A stretch of DNA of 64,000 bases from Terriglobia bacterium (GCA_020072585.1 JAIQGL010000014.1:1-64000), one strand, 5' to 3'; positions 1 through 8,269 are shown, numbered from the stretch's first letter. Notes: generated from the letters alone by a model not told the origin. Made by a program: numbers and translations.

Positions 1-61
1 CGGCCTCTGATTCCTTCAGAATGCCGATGATCTGTTCTTCGTTGAATCGACTCTTTCTCAC
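1..61 (-). CDS. IS3-family transposase OrfA, N-terminal fragment
   Basis: A GTG start at 61 follows a strong GGAGGAGAA ribosome site. It opens 20 codons whose product begins VRKSRFNEEQIIGILKE, the usual start of the helix-turn-helix OrfA (transposase_8 type) of IS3-family elements. OrfA binds the element ends and is normally joined to the DDE catalytic OrfB by a -1 frameshift. The gene runs off the left edge, so neither the rest of OrfA nor OrfB is visible. The short length limits confidence, but the motif is distinctive. Confidence 0.75.
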   Translation of the reverse strand, partial: MRKSRFNEEQIIGILKESEA

Positions 62-139
62 TTCTCCTCCTCCGCCCTGGCGGGCCATCTTAATGGAGAA
101 GTCTCATTCAGTCTGGACTATTTCTGGGGGAGCAGGTCA
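1..139 (-). mobile_element. IS3-family insertion sequence, one end (partial)
   Basis: The minus strand reads inward from about position 139 with TGACCTGCTCCCCCAG, an end that starts with TGA as IS3-family inverted repeats do. After roughly 75 bases comes a ribosome site and the start of a transposase OrfA. Only this end is in the window, so the other inverted repeat and the target duplication cannot be checked. The element lies against the 3' end of the neighbouring zinc-ribbon gene and supplies that gene's stop codon. The exact outer base is inferred, and the family call rests on the OrfA start. Confidence 0.7.
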
Positions 140-797
140 AACTCTGAGCAATCAAATGGTATTCGCCGCGGGCTTTCGGCGCATGGTAGCTGGCCCGAAA
201 AAATAAACGCGGCCCCACAGCAGTCGCTCCTAACGGCACCACGACACCGGCGTTGCTTTCTCTGATTTTCCAAACGAGGCTTTCTGGAGTTCCGCCACTC
301 GCTCTTGCGCCGACAATCACGGTTCCATCTGGTGGAACCGAAATAATCGACTGTTCGGCTACAAGAGCAATCGGCGCCGGTCGGGAAGAGAACCAAAAGC
401 TCCAGCTTAGGATGGCTAGGAAAGCAGCCAGCATTGGCGTCCCGGCCACGGCGAGGGTGCGTATCGTACGCCTCCTGCGATAGTCATCATAGCCCGTTGC
501 CGGAAGCTGGTTGCCAGTGGGAGCAAGTTTCACCTCCGCTACAACTGGCTGCCAACATCTGGGCTTTGAGAACAGAGCTGCTGCGAGGTCTATTTCCGCA
601 GCTGAAGGTTCGCTTGATCGATCGTTAACGGCACGTGCGAGGCGATTTCCGCAGCGCAAGCAGAAGTGGTGGCCTGTCGTGATTGAGGCCTTGCACACTG
701 CACATCGTTCCGGCGCTGAAGCTGCTTCTGCGGCGTTGCACGCCGTACAATGGGAGTTCCCGTCGCTGATTTTCCTACCACATTCATGGCACAGCAT
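108..797 (-). CDS. Double zinc-ribbon membrane protein with Ig-like domain, 3' end cut by an IS
   Basis: The protein has two four-cysteine zinc ribbons (C3, C6, C17, C20 and C32, C35, C46, C49), a low-complexity linker, one membrane segment at about residues 113-136, and an extracytoplasmic part resembling a bacterial Ig-like fold. The last good Ig-like residues are GEYHLIAQS. The following ten residues are encoded by the IS end and carry the stop, so the domain is truncated. The gene is divergent from the FtsK-like gene, which also starts with a zinc ribbon, so they may belong to one locus. Function is unknown. The start at 797 has no clear ribosome site. Confidence 0.6.
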   Translation of the reverse strand: MLCHECGRKISDGNSHCTACNAAEAASAPERCAVCKASITTGHHFCLRCGNRLARAVNDRSSEPSAAEIDLAAALFSKPRCWQPVVAEVKLAPTGNQLPATGYDDYRRRRTIRTLAVAGTPMLAAFLAILSWSFWFSSRPAPIALVAEQSIISVPPDGTVIVGARASGGTPESLVWKIRESNAGVVVPLGATAVGPRLFFRASYHAPKARGEYHLIAQSLTCSPRNSPD

Positions 798-1225
798 TGG
801 GAGGATGCTCGTAAATCACCGGTATTGCATGCACTACAAGCTGTCCCGCTCGGGTTGTAGGTACTGCATACTAACTGGACATTTTTGCTGTGTGCGCAAC
901 ATCCATCGGTGCATCTACCAAATTGGTTTCAATTTTTACCGGACATTCTGAAGAATATCGCTACTCTTGTCAATCACTAGCTTCCCTTCCTATTCCGTAT
1001 TTCGCAGATAAGAAAATCCTAATAGATTCTATGTTTTGGTTTTAGCCAACGAAGGGGTACACTGATCGCCTACGAAACTCAGCTCAGATACCCACAACGT
1101 ACAGGTTTGCGGTGATCAAACTCCTTTCGAGTCTCGCCGCATGCCCGGGCAAGGCATCGGCGATTTTCGAGAAAGATTCCCTGTTTCCGCACCTCATTTT
1201 ATGAGAGCGCGCAAGGAGGCTCAAG
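798..1225. other. Divergent intergenic region
   Basis: These 428 bases separate the zinc-ribbon gene from the FtsK-like gene and must hold promoters for both directions. The central part (about 950-1060) is AT-rich. Short open frames here do not resemble proteins. No operator could be identified by eye. Confidence 0.5.
1212..1219 (+). promoter_or_regulatory. Shine-Dalgarno site deciding a GTG start
   Basis: AAGGAGG lies six bases before GTG at 1226. The codons after this GTG give MRICSGCHYFNPDG, a complete zinc ribbon, which supports GTG over any downstream ATG. Confidence 0.8.
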
Positions 1226-4200
1226 GTGAGGATTTGTTCTGGATGCCATTATTTCAACCCCGACGGGACAGAGAACTGTACCCAATGTTCCCGGCCCGTG
1301 AACAACTGGGAAGATCTCTTAGGCGGCGTTACGACCGAGCCGAAGGGGTCCTGCACCTGGGATGAGCCGGTGCTAGGGATGCTTTCTCTAGTCGACAGCC
1401 TCCACGGTTCTTTCTCGACTCCTTTGGCCAATGCGGTGCGGGGAGTGATGCAGGATTTCAACAATGCTCAGCAAGCGGCGCAAAGCGAACGCGAGAAACG
1501 ACTCTCCATATTTCGCGCTGGCAAAGAAGCCATCGATCGCGAAATCGGAAAGCTTTCCACCGAGATCAATGAATTCCGTGTGGCAAACCAGAAGGTCATT
1601 AACGAGGCGGAAGCCATCTGTGGACAGATTCAACAACAGGTGATCGCCATCCGTACGTCGAGCCTGGAGTCGGTATCCAAGCGCGCAAACCCCTTCACTC
1701 CAGATTCAGCGGGTCTGGAACGTGCGGCAAAGGTCCGGGCACAGAAGGCTTGCCACGGCGCCGACAAGAATTCTCTTCTGGAAGCAGCGAAGTTGCATGC
1801 CGCGGATGCCAAAACACTGGCCACGAAGCTGACTGAAATGAAGGCGCCTCCCTACCCTGTGATTGCCATGCTGCCTAGCTTTGTGGCGTGCATCATCGTC
1901 GGCACCAGCGGCGGCCCGATGAATGCCGTTCTGATCAGCTTCGGCATTGTTTACCTGGCCGCAATGATCGCAGGTTATTTTTATTCCGGGCGCTCCATGG
2001 GATGGCGTCTGGAAGATACTCTGGTTGAAGCTTATGCTGCAGAAACCTCTGCTGCCGCCTACTCGGCCGGGGTTCGAAAAGAAAGATCGCGAGTCGTCGA
2101 GAATGCGGTCACGAACTCCGACGAAGCTAAAGCTGCGTTACAAACGCAGGTAGCGGAACTCGATCAGCGCGTTCGAGTGGCCGCCCTAACGCAATATGAG
2201 GCGGCAATCTCGCTGGCAAGCGCGCAACGAGATGCCGATCTTCAAATGTGCGCTGATGAATTTCGCCCGGTCCTGGTGGAAAGGCATCGGCTGGTGGAAA
2301 AATTCCAGAACGAACTTCACTCCATTGGCTCCGATTGGGAAGCCGAGGAGTGGCACAAATGGACATCGCCGCAGCTCGCGGCGGAAGCCGTACGAATCGG
2401 TACTCTGTCGTTAGCACTTAATCCCGTTCCGGTTTCAACTCCGGACTACGCTGCTCCCTTTCAATTCCCGGCGCTCTTGCCTCTGTGCTGGGGGCAGTCC
2501 CTTCTGATCACGCCACAGCTGGAAGCCAGGGCCCAGGCACTCGAATTTGCGCGTGCGCTGATGTTGCGTTTGCTCGCGACTTTTCCGGCGGGCAAGCTGC
2601 GCTTCATTCTGGTGGATCCTGTAGGCCTGGGACAAAATGTGGCAAGCTTTATGGAATTGGCTGATCACGACAAAGATCTCGTGACGAGCAAGGCGTGGTC
2701 GGAGCCTTCGCAGATAGAACGCCAGCTAACCGAGCTAACCAGCCACATCGAAACAGTCATTCAAACCTATCTCCGGAATGATTACGCTACCATTCAGGAC
2801 TACAACCGCAAGGCTGGCGAAGTAGCGGAAGCTTTTCGCGTGCTCATGGTGTTCGATTTCCCATCGAACTTCTCCGACTCAGCGGCGCAGCGTCTTTTGA
2901 GTATTGCCCAAAACGGCCCGCGATGCGGCGTCTTCTCCATCATCGTGCGCAGCCCGTTGAAAACAATGCCTTATGGATTCAAACTCGAGGACCTCATCCA
3001 GTGCTGCACTTGTGTCGATGTCACCGCGACAGGTCCCCATATCAATGTAATAGGGAACAATCTGATCAACCTTTTCCGCAAGCGCGCCGGCGGCGAGACG
3101 CATCCTGCACATGCTTCCGGCCAGGGGCTTGGCTCCTCCTTCAAGAGTTACAACCTCGAACTTGATACTGAGCCCCCTGAGTCGCTGAAAAAGCTCGTCA
3201 TTTCCACGGTCGGTGTCGGCGCCAAAGAAGGATCCAAAGTCGAAGTCCCATTCAAGCAGTTGCTAAAAATGGCGGGACTCAAAGAAAACGAATGGTGGAA
3301 GGCGTCAAGTGCGTCCAGGCTGGAAGTACCGCTCGGACCGAAAGGAACCCGCACCGTGCAGTCCCTCGTCCTGGGGGAAGGAACGGCTCATCATGGGCTG
3401 ATAGTGGGACGCACCGGATCAGGCAAGAGCAACCTCATGCACGTCATCATCACTACGCTTGCGCTGAAGTATTCTCCTTCCGAGGTGCAGCTCTATCTGA
3501 TCGACTTCAAGCAGGGAGTTGAGTTCAAGTGTTACGCGGCAAACAAACTGCCGCACGCCCTGACGATCGCGATTGAGAGTGAGCGCGAATTTGGGCTGAG
3601 CGTGCTGCGCCGCTTGCAGTCGGAAATGCAGGCTCGAGGAGAAAGGTTCCGCAACGCCAATTGCACCGGCATTGCGGAGTTCCGCGAGAAGACTGGCCAG
3701 GTGCTTCCGCGGATACTGCTGTTGGTTGACGAATTCCAGGAGTTCTTCAGTGAAGAGGATGCCCTCGGAACGGAAGCCAAGGCGATTCTGGATCAACTGG
3801 TTCGTCAGGCTCGGTACTCCGGAATTCATGTTCTGCTAGGTTCGCAAACGCTGTCGAGCGCCTCTCTGCAAGGCAGCACTTTAGGACAGATCGGGATCCG
3901 AATCGCACTTCAGTGCTCCGAAACCGACTCAAGGTTGCTGATGGCGGACGGGAACCTGGCTGCGCGCCGTCTCTCCCGCCCCGGTGAGGCGCTTTACAAC
4001 GCCCAGAACGGCCTCATCGAGGGCAACGAACTCTTCCAGGTCGCACTGTTTTCCGAACAAGACCGCGAATCGTACGTCGAGTCCGTGGTGAAATACGCCA
4101 GGGCGCGGATCGAAGAGCTGCCGGAACCGGTGGTATTTGAAGGCAACATGCCCGCGCCGTTGGATATGCAGGCGATCCGTGCACTGTACTCGCAGAAATC

Positions 4201-4963
4201 TTCTCTCCCGTACGGTTGCGCGCTGTTGGGATCACCCATCGAAATCAAAGACCTCACCGAGGTCCGTTTCCGCAAACAATCCGGATCCAACCTGCTGTTA
4301 GTGACCCGCGACGAAGCTACTGCGATGAGCCTGATCAGCAGCATCATTGTCAGCCTCCACAGCCAGGGTCCACTGGCCGGCTTCGTTATAGCTGACTTTG
4401 CGATGCCTGAGATGGAATGGTCCGGCCTGCTGGCCGGAATGGCCGAAACCTCCTCGCGTATCGTTCGCATCTACCACCGCCGCGATCTGCTGGAGAAGCT
4501 CCAGGACTACGCAAACATAGTGCGAAGTCCTCTACCTGCTTCGCCGGAAGTCTATTTCATCATCTTCGGGTTGCATCGCGCCCGCGATCTTCGCGACGAC
4601 TTTGAATCCTATGGCGGTGCCGAGCAGGACGCGCCGATGCAATTGTTCAATGAAATTCTCCGCGAAGGGCCGGAGATTGGTATTCACGTGATTACATGGT
4701 GCGATAGCATGGTCAACTTCGGGCGTTTGAACCGGTCCGCAATCCGCGAGTTTGGCTTCCGCGTCGCCGGACCCATGAGTTCCAGCGATTCCAACCAGCT
4801 TATCGGCGAAGAGGACGCTGCCAGGCTCCGCGACCACAATCGTGCCCTGCTTTACGATGAGGAGCGTCCAGGCGTGTTGGAGAAATTCAGGCCTTTCTTA
4901 TTGCCCAGCGCCGCGCAGCTTCGCGATGTCTTGACGGTTCAGGCTGATGCCACGCATGCTTGA
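1226..4963 (+). CDS. FtsK/SpoIIIE-type ATPase, EssC/EccC-like, with N-terminal zinc ribbon
   Basis: This is the probable motor of a type VII-like secretion system. Visible in order are a zinc ribbon (CSGC and CTQC, residues 4-22), a long charged helical or coiled-coil stretch (about 75-200), two membrane segments (about 210-255) and three nucleotide-binding-like modules. The first module (about 405-600) lacks a P-loop. The second has a perfect Walker A, GRTGSGKSN, at 728-736 and Walker B LLLVDEF with D835/E836. The third (about 1010-1235) has no P-loop. Three tandem modules after two membrane segments is the layout of EccC/EssC. FHA domains, found in EssC, are absent. The gene is followed directly by three WXG100-like genes, which fits EssC and its substrates. 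FtsK itself is unlikely because there is no gamma domain and there are three ATPase modules. Confidence 0.85.
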   Translation: MRICSGCHYFNPDGTENCTQCSRPVNNWEDLLGGVTTEPKGSCTWDEPVLGMLSLVDSLHGSFSTPLANAVRGVMQDFNNAQQAAQSEREKRLSIFRAGKEAIDREIGKLSTEINEFRVANQKVINEAEAICGQIQQQVIAIRTSSLESVSKRANPFTPDSAGLERAAKVRAQKACHGADKNSLLEAAKLHAADAKTLATKLTEMKAPPYPVIAMLPSFVACIIVGTSGGPMNAVLISFGIVYLAAMIAGYFYSGRSMGWRLEDTLVEAYAAETSAAAYSAGVRKERSRVVENAVTNSDEAKAALQTQVAELDQRVRVAALTQYEAAISLASAQRDADLQMCADEFRPVLVERHRLVEKFQNELHSIGSDWEAEEWHKWTSPQLAAEAVRIGTLSLALNPVPVSTPDYAAPFQFPALLPLCWGQSLLITPQLEARAQALEFARALMLRLLATFPAGKLRFILVDPVGLGQNVASFMELADHDKDLVTSKAWSEPSQIERQLTELTSHIETVIQTYLRNDYATIQDYNRKAGEVAEAFRVLMVFDFPSNFSDSAAQRLLSIAQNGPRCGVFSIIVRSPLKTMPYGFKLEDLIQCCTCVDVTATGPHINVIGNNLINLFRKRAGGETHPAHASGQGLGSSFKSYNLELDTEPPESLKKLVISTVGVGAKEGSKVEVPFKQLLKMAGLKENEWWKASSASRLEVPLGPKGTRTVQSLVLGEGTAHHGLIVGRTGSGKSNLMHVIITTLALKYSPSEVQLYLIDFKQGVEFKCYAANKLPHALTIAIESEREFGLSVLRRLQSEMQARGERFRNANCTGIAEFREKTGQVLPRILLLVDEFQEFFSEEDALGTEAKAILDQLVRQARYSGIHVLLGSQTLSSASLQGSTLGQIGIRIALQCSETDSRLLMADGNLAARRLSRPGEALYNAQNGLIEGNELFQVALFSEQDRESYVESVVKYARARIEELPEPVVFEGNMPAPLDMQAIRALYSQKSSLPYGCALLGSPIEIKDLTEVRFRKQSGSNLLLVTRDEATAMSLISSIIVSLHSQGPLAGFVIADFAMPEMEWSGLLAGMAETSSRIVRIYHRRDLLEKLQDYANIVRSPLPASPEVYFIIFGLHRARDLRDDFESYGGAEQDAPMQLFNEILREGPEIGIHVITWCDSMVNFGRLNRSAIREFGFRVAGPMSSSDSNQLIGEEDAARLRDHNRALLYDEERPGVLEKFRPFLLPSAAQLRDVLTVQADATHA

Positions 4964-4974
4964 GGAGTGAACCC

Positions 4975-5259
4975 ATGATTGCTCATTCAGATCCGGAACG
5001 GCTGCGTGAATTTGCCATGCAGCTCAAGGGCTACAACGATTTCATCGAGACCATGATGGCGTCAGTGCGCCAGGGAACCAAACGGCTGGGCCAATCGTGG
5101 AAAGACCCGCAATTCGATGAATTCGAGACTATCCTGGAGCGTACCAGGAATTTGCTGGTCAACTTCACCATGGAAACCAGAAAAACGGTGGAAGTGCTGA
5201 AGCGCGATGCGCAGGCGCTCGACGAGATCCACGCTGTCCGTCCCCCGGAAGGAATCTAA
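4975..5259 (+). CDS. WXG100-like small helical protein 1
   Basis: This 94-aa, mostly helical protein has a central tryptophan at residue 42 in LGQSWKDPQF, the place where WXG100 (EsxA-like) secretion substrates carry W-x-G between two helices. Here the turn reads W-K-D. Such proteins form helical hairpins and dimerise, and type VII ATPases export them. The frame is open from a TTG at 4960, but GAGGAG ahead of ATG 4975 makes that the likely start. The gene begins 11 bases after the ATPase stop, so the two are probably cotranslated. Assignment rests on length, helix pattern and context. Confidence 0.7.
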   Translation: MIAHSDPERLREFAMQLKGYNDFIETMMASVRQGTKRLGQSWKDPQFDEFETILERTRNLLVNFTMETRKTVEVLKRDAQALDEIHAVRPPEGI

Positions 5260-5261
5260 TC

Positions 5262-5531
5262 ATGCCGAAAGTCGTCATCGATCCTGAAGAGGTCCGGCGC
5301 TTTGTCAGTTTCCTGCAGACTCAGTCAGGAGAATTGCGCAAGCGCAAGAATTCCATTGAATCTTCCTTTCAGCGGCTCGGCGAATATTGGAAGGACGAAA
5401 AACACCGCCGCTTCGAAAATAACTTCGAGTACACCTCCAAGTTGCTGGATGAATTTCTGCGCAAAGCGGACGCCTACGTCGAATATTTGCGTAAGAAAGC
5501 CCACAAGGTGGACCGCTACCTGGATAACTGA
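5262..5531 (+). CDS. WXG100-like small helical protein 2
   Basis: This 89-aa, highly charged, helical protein has W43 in LGEYWKDEKH. The motif matches that of the preceding protein (LG-x-x-W-K-D), so the two look like a diverged pair that could form a heterodimer as EsxA/EsxB do. The ATG lies two bases after the previous stop. There is no signal peptide, as expected for type VII substrates. The classical C-terminal YxxxD/E export signal is not obvious, although the tail contains Tyr and Asp (DRYLDN). Confidence 0.7.
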   Translation: MPKVVIDPEEVRRFVSFLQTQSGELRKRKNSIESSFQRLGEYWKDEKHRRFENNFEYTSKLLDEFLRKADAYVEYLRKKAHKVDRYLDN

Positions 5532-5541
5532 GAGCCAAGCC

Positions 5542-6504
5542 GTGAATCCTTCCGCCGATGTCCGCAGCCTCGAGCGGCTCGAGCAGTTTGATGCCGCGCT
5601 GGCCGAATTCATCAAGAGATTTGGTCGGCACGTTTCCGCTCTGGAGGCCCAGCATTCCCGGGCATGCGATTACATCGAGCGAAGGCACACTGCGCTGTCG
5701 TCCCGCGTTGCCGACCTGGAGGAACTGCTCTATGCGGCCGATGAAGAGACTGATACTTATGAGATAGAACAGGAACTGGAGGAAGCTCGTTCCCAGTTGG
5801 AGGAGGCCATCGACTGCGAGCTGCGGGCAAACGAGGCCCGAGCACGCTATCGTCGCGAAGCAGCACGCATTCACGGCCTTTTACAATCCGGCATTCCCCA
5901 GGGTCGGTCTTTTCTGCAACGGAAGATCGAGGTACTCCACGAGATTCTGGCCGTTGCCATGCCCGAAAGCTCGAGTCCAGGCGCTTCCACCGGGGATGTG
6001 TCTGCCGGTGTGGCCGCTGCCCCATCTTCGCCGGCCGGCGCAGCGGCTGCTCCCAGGATGATCGTCGAACCACGGCCGTATTCCTCGATCATGGAGTTTT
6101 ATCCACTGCCGCAGGGATTCCGATGGGTTCGGCTCTCTGAGATCGCACCCTCCGAATTGGAACGTGCAGGCACCATCGCCGAATCCGGCAAGGAATCCTA
6201 TGCGAATATGAAGAAAGGCTTCGCCATTCTCCAGCAGGAGATATTGCCGGCCTTGAGCAAGATGTCTTCCGACCAGGCCTACGAATATTTCCGTGAGCAA
6301 GACGTGAGTGCACCACGTGCGGACGGTCTGTTTCGCCAGAACGTCTTTTCTGCGTTCTTTGGCCGGCGGGCGCCGGAGGTCATAAGACTGGAAAAGCGCC
6401 GCAGCGACGGTTCTTACTCCGTCGTCAATGGATATCATCGCATCCATGTGGCCATGGAACTCGGCTGGAAGGCCATACCGGCGGATGCCGTCGAGGTCGC
6501 CTGA
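5542..6504 (+). CDS. Coiled-coil protein with C-terminal ParB-like domain, possible type VII cargo
   Basis: The GTG at 5542 is the best start of this 320-aa protein, because the frame upstream overlaps the previous gene. Residues 1-130 are helical and acidic, a WXG/LXG-like carrier region. An Ala/Pro/Ser-rich linker follows (about 150-180). The C-terminus ends with VVNGYHRIHVAMELGWKAIP, which resembles the G-x-R-R-x-x-A-x-x-x-G-x-x-x-x-P box of ParB/sulfiredoxin-like domains; these also occur as C-terminal domains of polymorphic toxins. Carrier, linker and compact C-terminal domain between WXG100 genes suggest a secreted effector, but activity is unproven. No immunity gene is evident unless the next small gene serves as one. 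Confidence 0.6.
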   Translation: MNPSADVRSLERLEQFDAALAEFIKRFGRHVSALEAQHSRACDYIERRHTALSSRVADLEELLYAADEETDTYEIEQELEEARSQLEEAIDCELRANEARARYRREAARIHGLLQSGIPQGRSFLQRKIEVLHEILAVAMPESSSPGASTGDVSAGVAAAPSSPAGAAAAPRMIVEPRPYSSIMEFYPLPQGFRWVRLSEIAPSELERAGTIAESGKESYANMKKGFAILQQEILPALSKMSSDQAYEYFREQDVSAPRADGLFRQNVFSAFFGRRAPEVIRLEKRRSDGSYSVVNGYHRIHVAMELGWKAIPADAVEVA

Positions 6505-6719
6505 TGCCGGGGAGAACGGAGTTGGGGGAATTGGAATCATTGATTCAGGCATTGCGGGCGGATTGGGCAGAAGTATGCCTTGTTTGGCGCGACAGCGTCC
6601 ACGAAGAATTCAAGGGGCAGTTCTGGGACAATTGGGATGCTATGCTTTTAGACTTCATCAATGTTGCAAATGACAGTGCAGACGAGATGGAGGATCAATT
6701 AAGGACATTGAAAGACTAG
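6504..6719 (+). CDS. WXG100-like small helical protein 3
   Basis: The ATG at 6504 overlaps the TGA of the preceding gene (TGATG), indicating translational coupling. The 71-aa product is acidic and helical with tryptophans and the box CLVWRDSVHEEF at residues 26-37. That is the same W-[K/R]-D turn as in the two proteins before it. It may be a partner or chaperone of the ParB-domain protein, or a third secreted hairpin. It is the last gene of the operon; no terminator was seen just after it. Confidence 0.6.
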   Translation: MPGRTELGELESLIQALRADWAEVCLVWRDSVHEEFKGQFWDNWDAMLLDFINVANDSADEMEDQLRTLKD

Positions 6720-7345
6720 TGCGTGATGCTGTCTGCTGCGAACGCTGTCAGCGCTTCTTTCCAACGGAGCCTCGGCCAAACATGAATCTACAAATACAAA
6801 AGTATAGGCCACAATTCGTAGGCATGCCGAAGCATGATTAACCTGCTGCCTGTTGCTTGCGGAGTGTCTGGCTGACCGCTCGGCGAACCTGCCCGCTACG
6901 AAGTTCAACGAGTTCTCAAGATTCTGGAATGTGGTGGCCGGGATGGAATCGAACCGCCGCCAGCTTTTTCAGTTTGTGAACAAGCAGTATCTTAAACGAC
7001 TTAACAGGATTCAGGTGGCTGCGTAAGTTCTTGAAAAGCCGTTGAGACAATCGAATCGCGGGCCGGAATCGTGGGCTGAAAACGCTGCGGCGGTTGGTGT
7101 GAAATATCCTTGCTCTTCGGATCACGGAGAGCTTAGTCGCCCCGCCTAACTAGGAGCAAAAAGACATTCATCGCCGCACCCCATCGAATTGAGCCACGTC
7201 GCTTTATTCCCCGCATCACTGGACACCACAACCCTCCACTGTTCGGGCCTACTTATGCCTCTCGCAATCGACGTCACAAGCGCAGTCATGTCAGTCAGTG
7301 AAAGCAGACTGCTGATTTCTCGGCATCAAGTTGACTGTCACGTCA
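6720..7345. other. Intergenic region between the type VII-like operon and the eCIS operon
   Basis: These 626 bases separate two convergent transcription units. No convincing coding sequence or strong terminator hairpin was seen. At 6932-6960 the minus strand resembles a tRNA T-arm plus ACCA end without the rest of a tRNA; see findings. Confidence 0.5.
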
Positions 7346-8269
7346 TCATCTCTGAAGCTGGATACTGCCGGTTCGGGCGCGGAAATAACGTGCGCAGCGA
7401 TCATAATGTTCAGGGAGATCCCGCTTCACGCGGAGTTCCAGTTGGCGGCAAATTCGAGCTTCGCCCTTGGAACCTGACGCCAGATGCGTATAACCAAGTT
7501 CGGTCGATCGTTCCGGCCTGCTGAGATCGCCGATCGTGTCAAAGAGATAGCGGATGTCAACGCCATTATAAGGAGAACCTCGCCGATTACGATGGTATTC
7601 GATACACGCAGTCAGCAGGTACTGCTCAAGCAATATCATGTGCATCACCTTATTGGATAAAACCGCTAAACCCCTGGAATTTTTTGGATGGGATAACAGC
7701 CGCATCGCCGTCGAAGCATAGTGATGGATGAAGTCAATGTTGCAGCCTCCAAAAACTCCACAGCATTCTGCTCTCGGGAACTCGGCGTTGCGCCGATACC
7801 AACTCCACTCCTTCGGCAACCAGCCCTGCGCCGGAAAACCGAGGGCCTGCTCCAACTCCTCCGGACGATAGCAAAAAGCATCTCTTCCAATAGGCTCGGG
7901 GTTTTGCGCAAAGACATCGGCAGCCGCGACATCTGCAGGCAGCGGCTTCCACAAGAAAACATCGGTGTCGATGTGTACGAAAGGGGCGCGCTGGCGGCGG
8001 TAGGCTTCAATCTTGCCGAGCGCCCACCACCGCGGGTCCTGGTCTTTGAGGGTGTTAAGAGCAGTAGAAACCCGTTCAAAGGGCAGTTGCAATTGTTCGA
8101 CAAGAATGCGAGCGCCAACATCGTCTGTCACCAGGCAGGTTTCAGAGTAGTGTTGACGGGCGGCATAGAATGACAATCCCCATGCCAGCCAATGATGCCA
8201 ATCCTGGTGCCAGCCCGACCGGCGGTCCGAGAAGTGCGGCTTCGTCCAGAATGACCAAACGGCTCTCAT
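7346..8269 (-). CDS. Glycosyltransferase-like protein, last gene of the eCIS operon
   Basis: This 307-aa soluble protein has a DxD-type motif in FVHIDTDVFLWKPLP (about residues 95-110), typical of metal-dependent GT-A nucleotide-sugar transferases. Preceding residues (DDVGARIL... ALGKIEAYRRQ) fit the nucleotide-binding half. Its start overlaps the stop of the DUF6519-like gene by four bases, so it is cotranslated with the injection-system genes. It could modify a surface or particle component, or it could be a tail-end passenger. The fold assignment is by motif only; donor and acceptor are unknown. Confidence 0.6.
   Translation of the reverse strand: MRAVWSFWTKPHFSDRRSGWHQDWHHWLAWGLSFYAARQHYSETCLVTDDVGARILVEQLQLPFERVSTALNTLKDQDPRWWALGKIEAYRRQRAPFVHIDTDVFLWKPLPADVAAADVFAQNPEPIGRDAFCYRPEELEQALGFPAQGWLPKEWSWYRRNAEFPRAECCGVFGGCNIDFIHHYASTAMRLLSHPKNSRGLAVLSNKVMHMILLEQYLLTACIEYHRNRRGSPYNGVDIRYLFDTIGDLSRPERSTELGYTHLASGSKGEARICRQLELRVKRDLPEHYDRCARYFRARTGSIQLQR

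Noticed and set aside
6930-7020. A complete tRNA on the minus strand
   Set aside because: The T-arm and ACCA end are present, but the acceptor 5' strand, D-arm and anticodon arm cannot be built, and the T-stem is one base short. Kept only as a low-interest scrap.
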